From contig NZ_CP010951.1 of assembly GCF_001580455.1 (NCBI RefSeq), forward strand, positions 3,435,001 through 3,499,000: a DNA stretch of 64,000 bases, given 5' to 3'. Numbering within the stretch: position 1 is the first letter of the stretch; every line of letters starts with the position of its first letter. Of the stretch, positions 25,252-34,438 are shown piece by piece. A program made the translations under genes and the position numbers. The notes beneath the pieces are model-generated. The model was not told the DNA's origin. It saw nothing but the letters and a program-made list of their open reading frames with translations, and searched no databases. The DNA comes from Ramlibacter tataouinensis. GTDB taxonomy: Bacteria > Pseudomonadota > Gammaproteobacteria > Burkholderiales > Burkholderiaceae_C.

Positions 25252-26034
25252 ATGGAATCCAGATATCTCCTTCTCGATGTGAGCGACAAGGTCGCCACTG
25301 TCACCATCCACCGTCCGGACAAGGGCAACGCGCTCGCGCCCGATGTGCTCGATGAAGTCGCGGCGATGTTCACTTCCCTCGGCCAGCGCGAGGACGTGAA
25401 CGTGATCGTCTTCACCGGCGGAGAGAAGTTCTTCTCGGCCGGCTTCGACCTCAACGAGATTCGCAAGCTCGAGAAAGTCTCGAACGAGGCCTACATCGCG
25501 CTGTTCCATCGGGCCTATCGCGCCGTGCTGTTCTGCCCGCAGCCGGTGATCGCGGCCATCGGCGGCCCGGCCATCGCGGGCGGCTTCGATCTCACGATGA
25601 TGTGCGACATCCGCTACGCCTCCGCCCGCGCCAAGTTTGGCCAGCGCGAGGTCGTGCTGTCGCTGACGCCGATCATGGACCCGCTGTGGCGCATCATCGG
25701 CCTGGGCCGCGCCAAGGAAGTGGCGCTCACCGGCCGCATCTACGGCGCCGAGGAGGCCCAGCGCATGGGCTACGTCAGCCAGGTGTTCCCGGAAGGGGAA
25801 CTGCTCGCTTCCGTGGGCGCCATCGCCCGCGACATGGCTTGCCATGACCGCACGACGCTGGCGGAGACCAAACGCCTGTCGAACCAGGTGCTGAACATGG
25901 ACCTCGACGGCGCGATGCGCATGCAGGAGTGGCTGTTCCGCAGCTATATCGGCTCGGAGGACAACCACCTGCGCATCGACGCGCTGCAGGCCAAGCTCGC
26001 CGCGGCGCGCAAGGAAGTGAGCGTCACGCGATGA
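25252..26034 (+). CDS. enoyl-CoA hydratase/isomerase family protein
   Basis: This 260-residue crotonase-family protein has FTGGEKFFSAGFDLNEI (oxyanion hole) and AIGGPAIAGGFDLTMMCDI as the two family motifs. The Glu pair of true hydratases is not obvious, so it could be an isomerase or hydrolase. It is the first gene of an operon with a quinone reductase (ATGA overlap), an alkylsulfatase and a TctC protein. That link to an alkylsulfatase suggests a role in degrading chains released from sulfate esters. Confidence 0.88.
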   Translation: MESRYLLLDVSDKVATVTIHRPDKGNALAPDVLDEVAAMFTSLGQREDVNVIVFTGGEKFFSAGFDLNEIRKLEKVSNEAYIALFHRAYRAVLFCPQPVIAAIGGPAIAGGFDLTMMCDIRYASARAKFGQREVVLSLTPIMDPLWRIIGLGRAKEVALTGRIYGAEEAQRMGYVSQVFPEGELLASVGAIARDMACHDRTTLAETKRLSNQVLNMDLDGAMRMQEWLFRSYIGSEDNHLRIDALQAKLAAARKEVSVTR

Positions 26035-26747
26035 ATGTCCTGATCGTGCACGCACACAACGAGCCCGGCTCGTTCTGCACATCGATGATGAAGGCGGCGA
26101 CGCAGGAGTTGCGGGCGCAGGGCCACGAGGTCGACGTGTCCGACCTCTATGCGATGCAGTGGAAGGCCGTCGCCGATGCCGCCGACTTCGGCAGCCGCGC
26201 CAACGCCGACTACCTTGTCTATGCGCTCGAGCAGCGCCACGGCTGGGAAGCCAAGACCCTGGCGCAGGACATCCTGGCCGAAGTGGAGAAGCTCCAGCGC
26301 GCGGATCTGGTCATCTTCAACTTCCCGATCTACTGGTTCTCGATGCCGGCCATCCTGAAGGGCTGGGTCGATCGCGTGCTGATTTCGGGGCTTTGCTACG
26401 GCGGCATGCGCTTCTACGATCGCGGCGGCCTCAAGGGAAAAAAGGCGATGCTCGCCATCACCATCGGGGGCCAGCCGCACATGCTGTGCGAGGACGGCAT
26501 CCACGGCGAGCTGCAGGAGATGTTGCGGCCGATCCTGCGCGGGACACTCGGCTACACGGGGATGACGGTGTTGCCGCCCTTCGTCGCGTGGCACGTGCCC
26601 TATATCCAGCCCGGGCAGCGCGGCGAGCTGATGGAGCAGTACAGACAACGCTTGCGCCAGATCGACGCGCTGCAGCCTTTGCGCTTTCCGTCGATGGATC
26701 ATTTCGATGCGGCGCTGCGCCCGCGGCCTGCGGCGGCGCCCTGGTGA
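26031..26747 (+). CDS. NAD(P)H:quinone reductase-like flavodoxin-fold protein
   Basis: This 238-residue protein resembles NQO/MdaB/YheR-type FMN or FAD quinone reductases. It has LIVHAHNEPGSFCTSMMKAA at the flavin phosphate loop, ADLVIFNFPIYWFSMPAILK and GWVDRVLISGLCYG, then AITIGGQPHMLCEDGIHG. Members reduce quinones by two electrons or other small acceptors. The ATG overlaps the stop of the hydratase gene. Its role in the operon may be redox protection or reduction of a degradation intermediate; this is inference. Confidence 0.82.
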   Translation: MNVLIVHAHNEPGSFCTSMMKAATQELRAQGHEVDVSDLYAMQWKAVADAADFGSRANADYLVYALEQRHGWEAKTLAQDILAEVEKLQRADLVIFNFPIYWFSMPAILKGWVDRVLISGLCYGGMRFYDRGGLKGKKAMLAITIGGQPHMLCEDGIHGELQEMLRPILRGTLGYTGMTVLPPFVAWHVPYIQPGQRGELMEQYRQRLRQIDALQPLRFPSMDHFDAALRPRPAAAPW

Positions 26748-26790
26748 CAAGAGGACGACGTTCCGTGAGTCGTCCAAAGCAGGAGTTCAG

Positions 26791-28773
26791 ATGAAGCCTT
26801 TCCACGCAGACACGTTCGTGCTGGCCATCGCGCTGGCCATCGGTTCGGTCCACGCCGCGCCGGCCGATCCGGTGCCGCCCGTTCCAGGCAAGAGCGCCAG
26901 TGCCATCACGGCATCCCGCAACGCCGCGGTGCTCACGCAACTGCCGTTCGGGGACCGCGCCGATTTCGAGTCGGCCCGCCGCGGGCTGGTCGCGCCTTTC
27001 GAAGGCCAGATCAAGAACGACGCCGGCCAGGTGGTGTGGGACTCGCACGCCTACGACTTCCTGCGCAAGGATCAGGCGCCGGACAGCGTGAACCCGAGCC
27101 TGTGGCGGCACGCGCAGCTCAACACGAATGCCGGCCTTTTCAAGGTGACCGATCGCGTGTACCAGCTGCGCGGCATGGACCTCGCCAACATGACGGTCAT
27201 CGAAGGCCAGCGCGGGCTGATCATCATCGACCCGCTGACGAGCATCGATACGGCGCGTGCCGCGCTCGCGCTGTACCGTCAGCATCGGCCGGCCAAGCCG
27301 GTGGTCGCGGTCATCTACACGCACAGCCACGTCGATCATTTCGGCGGTGTGCGGGGCGTGGTCGACCAGGCCGACGTGAAGGCCGGCAAGGTGAAGATCT
27401 ACGCGCCCGCGGGTTTCATGGAGCATGCGATCAGCGAGAACCTGCTCGCCGGCACCGCAATGTTCCGCCGCGCCCTGTACCAGGCCGGCGCGGGCGTGCC
27501 GCGAGGTGAACTGGGTCAGATCGATGCGGGCCTGGGCAAGGGGGCCCCGGCCGCCTCGACGATCACGCTGATCCCGCCGACCCACCTGATCGGGAAGGAC
27601 TACGAGACGCACGTCATCGACGGTGTGCAGATCGAGTTCCAGCTGACGCCCGACACCGAGGCGCCCTCGGAGATGAACCTCTACCTGCCCAAGCAGCGGG
27701 CGCTGTGCATGGCCGAGAACGCGGTGCGGATGATGCACAACGTCCTCACGCCGCGCGGCGCGCAGGTGCGCGACGCCAAGGGCTGGTCGCGTCACCTGGA
27801 CAACAGCCTGGTGCGCTACGGCGACAAGGCCGAGGTGCTGTTCGCCCAGCACGGCTGGCCCACCTGGGGCGGCGAGGGCATCCGCACCTTGCTGGCCGAC
27901 CAGCGCGACATGTACGCCTTCATCAACGACCGCACGCTGCACCTGATGAACCAGGGGCTCACGCCGAACGAGATCGCGCAGGCGATCACCAAGCTGCCTG
28001 GTGAGCTCGACAGGAAGTGGGCCACGCGTGGCTACTACGGCGTGCTCAGCTTCAACGTCCGTGCGGTCTACCAGCGCTACCTCGGGTTCTACGACGCCAA
28101 TCCGGCCAACCTCGATCCGCTGCCGCCGGTGGAAGCCGGCAAGCGCTACGTCGCCGCGATGGGCGGCTCGGCGGCCGTGCTCGCGCAACTGCGTGACGCG
28201 ATGGCCAAGGGCGACTACCGGTGGGCCGCGCAACTCGGCAACCACCTCGTCTTTGCCGAGCCCGACAACAACGAGGCGCGCGAGGCGCAGGCCGATGCGC
28301 TCGAGCAGCTCGCCTACCAGAGCGAGTCGGCCATCTGGCGCAACATGTACCTCACGGGCGCCGGCGACCTGCGCCGCGGAGCGCCAAACTTGCCGAGTCG
28401 CGTGACCGAAGACCTCGTCAAGGCGACGACCCCGGCGATGTTCTTCGACTTCATGGCCGTGCGGCTGGATTCGGACAAGGCGCAAGGCCACGACATGACG
28501 CTGAACTGGATTTTCGACGACGCGCGCCAGTCCTTCGCGCTGACCTTGCGCAACGGCGTGCTCACGCATCGCGAAGGCTCGAAACACGCGAAGGCCGACG
28601 TCACCGTGCACACGAGCAAGGCCACGCTCGATCGCATCGGCCTGCGGCAACTCGACTTCGCCACGGCGCTCAGGCAGGGCGACATCCGGGTCGAAGGCCA
28701 GGCCGGCAAGCTGACCGAGCTGCTCGGCATGTTGGCCGTGTTCAGGCCCGCGTTCAACATCGTCACCCCTTGA
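26791..28773 (+). CDS. sdsA: SdsA1/BDS1-type alkylsulfatase (metallo-beta-lactamase fold)
   Basis: This 660-residue enzyme hydrolyses primary alkyl sulfates such as dodecyl sulfate to alcohol and sulfate. It has a signal peptide (cleavage near VHA-A, residue 22), the two-zinc motif THSHVDHFGG (177-186), the helical dimerisation region, and a C-terminal SCP2-like domain (LNWIFDDARQSFALTLRNG onward). Length and order match SdsA1 of Pseudomonas. The start at 26791 has AGGAG upstream. It needs no formylglycine. It sits between a quinone reductase and a TctC protein in one operon. Confidence 0.92.
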   Translation: MKPFHADTFVLAIALAIGSVHAAPADPVPPVPGKSASAITASRNAAVLTQLPFGDRADFESARRGLVAPFEGQIKNDAGQVVWDSHAYDFLRKDQAPDSVNPSLWRHAQLNTNAGLFKVTDRVYQLRGMDLANMTVIEGQRGLIIIDPLTSIDTARAALALYRQHRPAKPVVAVIYTHSHVDHFGGVRGVVDQADVKAGKVKIYAPAGFMEHAISENLLAGTAMFRRALYQAGAGVPRGELGQIDAGLGKGAPAASTITLIPPTHLIGKDYETHVIDGVQIEFQLTPDTEAPSEMNLYLPKQRALCMAENAVRMMHNVLTPRGAQVRDAKGWSRHLDNSLVRYGDKAEVLFAQHGWPTWGGEGIRTLLADQRDMYAFINDRTLHLMNQGLTPNEIAQAITKLPGELDRKWATRGYYGVLSFNVRAVYQRYLGFYDANPANLDPLPPVEAGKRYVAAMGGSAAVLAQLRDAMAKGDYRWAAQLGNHLVFAEPDNNEAREAQADALEQLAYQSESAIWRNMYLTGAGDLRRGAPNLPSRVTEDLVKATTPAMFFDFMAVRLDSDKAQGHDMTLNWIFDDARQSFALTLRNGVLTHREGSKHAKADVTVHTSKATLDRIGLRQLDFATALRQGDIRVEGQAGKLTELLGMLAVFRPAFNIVTP

Positions 28774-28781
28774 GGGCACCC

Positions 28782-29777
28782 ATGCAACAGCACAGACGTC
28801 GCTTGCTGCAGCAGCTCGCTTCCGGCGCGAGCGCCGGCCTCCTGGGCAGCCTCGGCGCTGCCACGGCATGGGCCCAGGCCGCCTTTCCGAGCCGCCCGGT
28901 GCGCGTCGTCGTGCCGTTTCCGGCGGGCGGCAGCGCGGATGTGATCGCTCGCGGCGTTTCCGAGCGCCTGGCCAAGGCCTGGGGCCAGCCCGTCGTGGTG
29001 GACAACCGACCCGGCGCCGCCGGCATGATCGGGGCCGACGCGGTGGCCAAGGCACCTGCGGACGGGCACACGCTCCTGATGACCACGACGACGCTGATGC
29101 AGGCGCCCAGCCTGTACGGCAAGGCACCGTACGACCCGATCCGCGACCTCACGGCGATCAGCGAGTTGGCCACCACGCATCTCGTGCTCGCGGCCGGGCC
29201 GGAGCTGCCGATCCAGCATGTGAAGGACCTGCCCGCCCATGTCGCCAGGCTGGGCAAGGCTCTGCCGTATGGCACCTTCGGGCAGGGCTCCAGCGGACAC
29301 GTGCAGATGGAGATCTTTGCCCGTGCGGCGAAGGTGCCGCTGGTGCACGTGGCGTACAAGGGAGAGAACCCGCTCGTCACCGACCTCCTGGGCGGCCATG
29401 TGCCCCTGGGCACCATCAGCGCGGGCTCGGTGCTGCAGCATTCACGCACCGGCAAGGTCCGGCCGCTGGCCGTGGCGGGTGCCTCGCGCTCACCGCTGCT
29501 GCCGAACGTGCCGACCTTCGAGGAGGCCGGCTTCGCCGGGCTGGAACGCCATGGCTGGCTCGGCCTGTTCGCGCCCGCGGGCTCGCCGGCGCCTTTGCTG
29601 GAGCGCATCAGCGCGGACGTCAACCGCGCCCTGGCCGATCCGGCGGTGCGCGAGCACATGATCGCCCTCGGCATCGCCCTCAAGGGCAGCACGCCGTTGG
29701 CGTTCGCGGAGGTGGTCAAGGCCGATCAGGCATACTGGGCAAAGGCCATCCGCGACACGGGCATCAAGCTGGACTGA
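28782..29777 (+). CDS. TctC/Bug-family periplasmic solute-binding protein
   Basis: This 331-residue protein has a Tat-like signal (HRRRLLQQLASGASAGLLGS), then AAFPSRPVRVVVPFPAGGSA, VDNRPGAAGMIGADAVAKA and YGTFGQGSSGHVQMEIFA, all standard Bug signatures. It binds an unknown small ligand in the periplasm. It begins 8 bases after the alkylsulfatase stop and is clearly cotranscribed, so its ligand may be related to sulfate-ester breakdown or to the short acids released. No TctAB membrane genes are nearby. Confidence 0.9.
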   Translation: MQQHRRRLLQQLASGASAGLLGSLGAATAWAQAAFPSRPVRVVVPFPAGGSADVIARGVSERLAKAWGQPVVVDNRPGAAGMIGADAVAKAPADGHTLLMTTTTLMQAPSLYGKAPYDPIRDLTAISELATTHLVLAAGPELPIQHVKDLPAHVARLGKALPYGTFGQGSSGHVQMEIFARAAKVPLVHVAYKGENPLVTDLLGGHVPLGTISAGSVLQHSRTGKVRPLAVAGASRSPLLPNVPTFEEAGFAGLERHGWLGLFAPAGSPAPLLERISADVNRALADPAVREHMIALGIALKGSTPLAFAEVVKADQAYWAKAIRDTGIKLD

Positions 29778-29863
29778 GGGCAACCATGAGGCGACCCGCC
29801 CTGTATTTCTCCCTCTCCCCAAGGGGAGCGGGAGGAACACTCTGACGCCAGCGGGGCACTGAC

Positions 29864-30535
29864 ATGACGCGACCCAAGTCTTCAGCGCACGAGGTCCGCA
29901 TCGAGGTGCCCGCCCGGCCGCGCAAGCGTCCGAGCCAGAAACGATCGGTGGCGCTGGTGGAGGCCCTCAAGGCCACGGGCCGGGCCATCCTCGAGCGCGA
30001 GGGCCGCAAGGCGCTGACGCTCCAGGACCTGTCCGATCGCTCGGGCGTCGCGGTCAGCTCCATCTACGAGTACTTCCCCACTATCGAGTCCCTGATCGCT
30101 GCGATCTACAACGACTACCGCACCGAGGCCCGGCGCGAATTGCTGGCGCACATCGACTCGCTGCCGTCGTCGGCACGCCTGTTCGACGGCATCCTCTCGA
30201 CGCTGCGCTACGCCACCGAGACATTGCAGCAATGGGCAAGGATCGATCCCGAGTTCAACCTCAAGTCCACGTACTACGAGGAACTGGTGCGGCTGGATCT
30301 GGTCAAGACCGACAACTTCTGGTCCGCGGTGGTGATGCCGGCATTGATGAAGAAATTCGCCGATGAGGTGCTGGTGCGCGACCCGCAGAAGGCAGCGTTT
30401 CTCGCCCATCATGTGCTGCTTGCCGTGCCGCGCGCCATGGTTCTGGGCCGGCCGCAATACCTCGGCGAAGAAGACACGCCGCTGCTGATCGCGCGCATGC
30501 TGTACGCACTCCTGACCACGCCCTCCGAGTTGTAG
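29864..30535 (+). CDS. TetR-family transcriptional regulator
   Basis: This 223-residue regulator has a TetR helix-turn-helix at about residues 40-70 (AILEREGRKALTLQDLSDRS then VAVSSIYEYFPTIESLIAAI) and an unassigned ligand-binding C-terminal domain. A basic N-terminus (PARPRKRPSQKRS) precedes it. It lies between the two operons that share the 121-bp control element (25048 and 32797), so it is one candidate to recognise the CTTG-N5-CAAG dyad. The 86-bp gap before it contains a short CTCCCC/GGGGAG inverted repeat. Confidence 0.87.
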   Translation: MTRPKSSAHEVRIEVPARPRKRPSQKRSVALVEALKATGRAILEREGRKALTLQDLSDRSGVAVSSIYEYFPTIESLIAAIYNDYRTEARRELLAHIDSLPSSARLFDGILSTLRYATETLQQWARIDPEFNLKSTYYEELVRLDLVKTDNFWSAVVMPALMKKFADEVLVRDPQKAAFLAHHVLLAVPRAMVLGRPQYLGEEDTPLLIARMLYALLTTPSEL

Positions 30536-30718
30536 GAGCCCTCAAGGCCTACGCGAGCGATGGCTCGTGGAACAAGGTCATGAACCTCGACCGCAACGAC
30601 CTGCTCGCGCGGGGCAGGGCGGGCATTGTCCACGCCTAAAAAAAAGAAAACTTGCGCTTGTCAATACGCTTCGCGGTGCATATGTTCGATTGGCACCTTC
30701 AGTCACGAAGGAAGTGCC

Positions 30719-32752
30719 ATGTTTGCGACCCGAACTCGCGCCGGGTTTGCGGCGCTCTTTCTCCTTGGTCTGCTGTGGCCCGTGCAAGCCAAGCCTCAGG
30801 CGCATCAGCATCATGCGCATCATGAGCGTGTTCAGCGCAATGCACGCCATCGCGGGTACCTCTGGGCTGTCGGCCTATGGGTGCTTCTCCTCATCGGTTG
30901 CGGTGGCGGCGGCAAGGGGGGTACTGCCGCCGAACCCATCGCCCTTGAGCCCGCACCCGCTTCACCCGCCGCCACGGCGCCGACCGGCACGAATCCCATG
31001 GCCGTCACGGTCCCGGAACCGCACCCGCACGCCGCCGTCCCCTGCCTGGATCCGGCTGCCGAGGCAGCCTTGTTCAAACGCGAAAACGACCTGCTGGGCG
31101 CCAACCACGCCGAGGAACACGCGCGCATGCGGGAGGTGCAGTGCGAGGTCGAACGCGGCGAGCGTGCGGTGCCCGCGCAGGACCTGGGCAAACCCGGGCC
31201 GGTGACGCTGCAGGAGGATGCCGCGGCAGTTGCCGCTGCAGATGAACTCGCAGCGGGCAATCCGGACGTGGCCTCGACGGCTGGCGGCCTTGCCGCCAGC
31301 GAGTGGGCGTTGCAAGGCCGTTGGAGCGAACCCTTCATCATTCCCGTCGTCGGGGTCACTGCGGTCCTGCTGCACACGGGCAAGGTGTTGTTCTGGTCGT
31401 ACAACCCCGACGACTACTACAAGCCCTTGAGTTCCATGAACGGCGTGGCCTATGTCTGGGACCCGGCCACGCGCACGGGCCACTCTATCGCGCCGCCGGA
31501 AAACATCTCGTGCGCCGGGCAGACGCTGCTGGCCGACGGCAGGCTCTTCATCGCCGGCGGCAACCTGCGCTATCCCGACCCGAACGCGCCGGCCGGCACG
31601 CAGAGCTGGAAAGGAACGCTGACCGCCTACACCTTCAATCCCGCCACCGAGGCCTTCGTGCGTCAGCCGAACATGCGCAATGGACGGTGGTATCCCACCA
31701 CCACCAAGCTGTCCGACAACCGCGTCGTCATCACCAGCGGCTGGGATCAGAACGGCGGCGAGATCATCAACAGCGACGTCGAGATTTTCACGCCCAGCGC
31801 GAGCCCGGACGGCGTAGGGCGCATCGACTTCGTGGGCCAGCACGCTTCGACCGGACTGTATCCCCTGCAGTTCCTGCTCCCGGGCGGAACGATGCTCGAA
31901 GCCGGTCCGGGAAGGCGCTCGAGTTACCTGTTCAATCCCGCCGACAACGCATGGAGCCGCCTGCCTGACCTGATGGGCGATCACTGGGTCAACGGCAATG
32001 GCATCATCTACACGGACGCGTCGGGCCCGACCGCCCGCCAAGTGGTGATGGTGGCCGGTGGCCTGGACATTTTGAGGGCGCCGACAACGGGCAACGAGTG
32101 GCTCGATGGCAATGAGCCGGCGGCCGGCTGGAAAGCCTTCCCGCGCTGGATCCAACCCCGGCACAACAGCAACACGGTGATCCTGCCGGACGGCAAGCTG
32201 CTCACCATGGGTGGCAACGCCGGCGCAAGCCCCTACAACGGACCTGTCTTTCAAGCAGAGATGTACTCGACCCAGGCGACGGAAACCACCGGCCACTGGC
32301 AGCGCGTTGTTCCCCATACGATCCAGGCGGCCTACCACTCCAGTGCGATCCTGCTGCCCGATGCGACAGTCCTGCTGTCGCAGGACGACATGGACTCTTC
32401 TGCCGCAGCGGCGGCCATGCACAAGGCGCAGGTGTACTCGCCGCCCTATCTCTTCAAGGGTGCGCGGCCGCTGATCGTCTCGGCGCCGGCCGGCGTGACG
32501 TACGGCCAGAGTTTCATCGTGACCACGGACCGCCAAGTCAACACCGCAGTGCTGGTGGCGCCCGGTGCCACGACGCATGGCAACGACATGCACCAACGGG
32601 CGATCCGCCTGCCTGTGCAGGTGCTCGAAAAGGCCACCCTGATGGCCACAGTGCCCGAATCGGCCGCCATGGTGCCGCCCGGCTACTACATGCTGTTCGT
32701 GTTGGACTCTGGCGGCATTCCTTCGGTAGCGAGCTTCGTGCGGGTGAACTGA
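30719..32752 (+). CDS. lipoprotein resembling copper-radical oxidases (galactose/glyoxal oxidase family)
   Basis: This 677-residue protein starts at 30719 (AGGAAG upstream). A first hydrophobic segment and a His-rich stretch (HQHHAHHERVQ) precede a lipobox-like LLLIGC (Cys61). After a linker comes a kelch-type beta-propeller and a DUF1929 C-terminal domain (ending GYYMLFVLDSGGIPSVASFV). The copper-radical residues of galactose oxidase all have counterparts: Cys265 (ENISCAG) and Tyr325 (GRWYPT) for the Cys-Tyr cofactor, Tyr539-His540 (AAYHSS) and His620 (ATTHGND). Such enzymes oxidise alcohols or aldehydes with O2 and make H2O2. Substrate unknown. Confidence 0.82.
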   Translation: MFATRTRAGFAALFLLGLLWPVQAKPQAHQHHAHHERVQRNARHRGYLWAVGLWVLLLIGCGGGGKGGTAAEPIALEPAPASPAATAPTGTNPMAVTVPEPHPHAAVPCLDPAAEAALFKRENDLLGANHAEEHARMREVQCEVERGERAVPAQDLGKPGPVTLQEDAAAVAAADELAAGNPDVASTAGGLAASEWALQGRWSEPFIIPVVGVTAVLLHTGKVLFWSYNPDDYYKPLSSMNGVAYVWDPATRTGHSIAPPENISCAGQTLLADGRLFIAGGNLRYPDPNAPAGTQSWKGTLTAYTFNPATEAFVRQPNMRNGRWYPTTTKLSDNRVVITSGWDQNGGEIINSDVEIFTPSASPDGVGRIDFVGQHASTGLYPLQFLLPGGTMLEAGPGRRSSYLFNPADNAWSRLPDLMGDHWVNGNGIIYTDASGPTARQVVMVAGGLDILRAPTTGNEWLDGNEPAAGWKAFPRWIQPRHNSNTVILPDGKLLTMGGNAGASPYNGPVFQAEMYSTQATETTGHWQRVVPHTIQAAYHSSAILLPDATVLLSQDDMDSSAAAAAMHKAQVYSPPYLFKGARPLIVSAPAGVTYGQSFIVTTDRQVNTAVLVAPGATTHGNDMHQRAIRLPVQVLEKATLMATVPESAAMVPPGYYMLFVLDSGGIPSVASFVRVN

Positions 32753-32796
32753 ACAGGCGCCCCGGACGCCCACCTAAACGAGGAATCGGAATCGAA

Positions 32797-32917
32797 GCCG
32801 GAGTGAGGACCCTCCGGCCGCCGGAAAACCCCGAATTGGACTTGCAAAACAAGGACTTGCACGGTGTTGACCGGGGCGGAAATCCGGACTGGGATTTGAC
32901 TTCTCCCTTCCTACACT
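32797..32917 (+). promoter_or_regulatory. 121-bp control element shared with the hydratase/alkylsulfatase operon, copy 2
   Basis: This is the gap-free counterpart of 25048-25168, with the same blocks at the same offsets. The central dyad is CTTG-CAAAA-CAAG, and GGACTTGC is directly repeated 15 bp apart. TACACT at 32912-32917 lies 82 bp before the LuxE-like start codon. The rest of the gap (32918-32998) carries two GCGCG-rich imperfect repeats around CGTGTGTCGCG/GCGGCTGCGCCGC that could form a hairpin in the leader. Confidence 0.55.
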
Positions 32918-32998
32918 GATCCGGTTTTCACGCGCGACTGTGTCGCGTTTATTGCGCGGCTGCGCCGCGTTCTCTCTCCCTGGATCAGTGAGCTCCTG

Positions 32999-34438
32999 AT
33001 GTCACTTGCTCGAATGTCCCTCGAGGACAAGACCCGATTGTTGCTGGACAACCCAGTGGCCTTGGTGGACTACTCCCACCACGCCTGGAACCACCTGCCG
33101 CGCGCAGAAATCGACGCGCTGCAACTCTCGGCCTTGAAACAGCGCTTTGCCGAGCTGCGCGATCGCATCCCGATGGTGAAGAAGCTCGCCGATGCCGAAG
33201 GCGTGGATCGCGTGGACGAACTGCACGACGTCGTCCCTCTGATGTTCGAGCACACGGTCTACAAGTCCTACCCGCCCTCGCTGCTGGAGAAGCGCAACTT
33301 CGCGCAGATCAACAAGTGGTTGGGCAAGCTGGTGACGCCCGAGCTCGCCGAGAAGCTCGCCGCGGCCGACGTCAGCGGCTGCGAAGGCCTGGATGACTGG
33401 TTCACGAGGATGGACCAGGCGGTGCCCGAGTTGCGCATGAGCCATACCTCGGGCACCTCCGGCACGCTCTCGTTCCTGCCGCATAGCGTGAGCGAGTGGC
33501 GCAAGGCCTGCCAGGTGCGCAAGATGCTGGTCTGGGCCACGGAAGGCCCCGACGCGCCCGATCCCGAGCTGCACACGATCTATCCCTACTATCGCTCCGG
33601 CTTCCTGAGCCATGTGCGCGCGAACGACTTCCTGATCGAGGCGCTGCTGCCCGCCGAAGCCAACTTCCATTGCGCCTACCCGACAACGCTGTCCAGCGAC
33701 GTGCTGCACCTGGGCGCGAAGATCCGCGCCGCGCACGCCAAAGGCACGCTGGACCGGCTGGAGATCAGCCCGGCGCTGAAGGCCAAGAAGCAGGCCTTCG
33801 ACAAGCTGCAGGCCGAAATGCCGCAGCACATGGCCGCCTTCTTTGAGCAAATGACGAACGAGCTGCGGGGCAAGCGGGTGTACATCGGAGGTACCTGGAA
33901 CCTGCTGCATGGCATGGCCACGGCCGGCCTGGCGCGCGGACTGCAAGGCGTGTTCTCGCCCCATTCCTACCTCACCACCACCGGGGGCGCCAAGGGCGTG
34001 GTGCAGCCTGAGGGCTGGCGCGACGAGGTGCAGCGCTTCACCGGCGCGGCTTCGCTGCGGGAGTCCTACGCCATGTCCGAGACGCCGAGCGGCTCGCACT
34101 ACCGGTGCGAGCACGGCCACTTCCACTTCGCGCACACCGCCATCCCGTTCCTGCTCGATCCCGAGACCAGCAAGCCGCTGCCGCGCACCGGCCGCCAGAC
34201 GGGCCGCGCCGCCTTCTTCGACCTGGGCGCGGACACGCGCTGGGGCGGCTTCATCACTGGCGACGAGATCACCGTGGAGTGGGACCAGCCATGCCCCTGC
34301 GGCCGTCCGAGCCGCTACGTCGTCGGTCCCATCCAGCGCTACAGCGACAAGAACGGCGGCGACGACAAGATCACTTGCGCCGCGACCGAGGCTTCGCACC
34401 GCGAGGCCATGGACTTCCTCACCACGCTCGAAGGCTGA
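32999..34438 (+). CDS. LuxE-type acyl-protein synthetase/acyl-activating protein
   Basis: This 479-residue protein has the adenylation signature SHTSGTSGTLSF (residues 148-159) and a layout like LuxE/PaaK-type ligases, with a C-terminal Cys-containing segment (WDQPCPCGRPSRYVVGPI). In luminous bacteria LuxE activates a fatty acid as AMP and hands it to LuxC for reduction to aldehyde. It is longer than Vibrio LuxE (about 370). Its stop overlaps the ATG of a LuxC-like gene, so the two act together. No luciferase genes are present. Whether it makes acyl-AMP, acyl-CoA or acyl-enzyme is open. Confidence 0.78.
   Translation: MSLARMSLEDKTRLLLDNPVALVDYSHHAWNHLPRAEIDALQLSALKQRFAELRDRIPMVKKLADAEGVDRVDELHDVVPLMFEHTVYKSYPPSLLEKRNFAQINKWLGKLVTPELAEKLAAADVSGCEGLDDWFTRMDQAVPELRMSHTSGTSGTLSFLPHSVSEWRKACQVRKMLVWATEGPDAPDPELHTIYPYYRSGFLSHVRANDFLIEALLPAEANFHCAYPTTLSSDVLHLGAKIRAAHAKGTLDRLEISPALKAKKQAFDKLQAEMPQHMAAFFEQMTNELRGKRVYIGGTWNLLHGMATAGLARGLQGVFSPHSYLTTTGGAKGVVQPEGWRDEVQRFTGAASLRESYAMSETPSGSHYRCEHGHFHFAHTAIPFLLDPETSKPLPRTGRQTGRAAFFDLGADTRWGGFITGDEITVEWDQPCPCGRPSRYVVGPIQRYSDKNGGDDKITCAATEASHREAMDFLTTLEG

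Noticed and set aside
26458..29127. 889-codon minus-strand open frame opposite the alkylsulfatase operon
   Set aside because: It is antisense to genes with clear motifs, has Arg/His-rich low-complexity translation and no ribosome site. Long antisense frames are expected in G+C-rich DNA.
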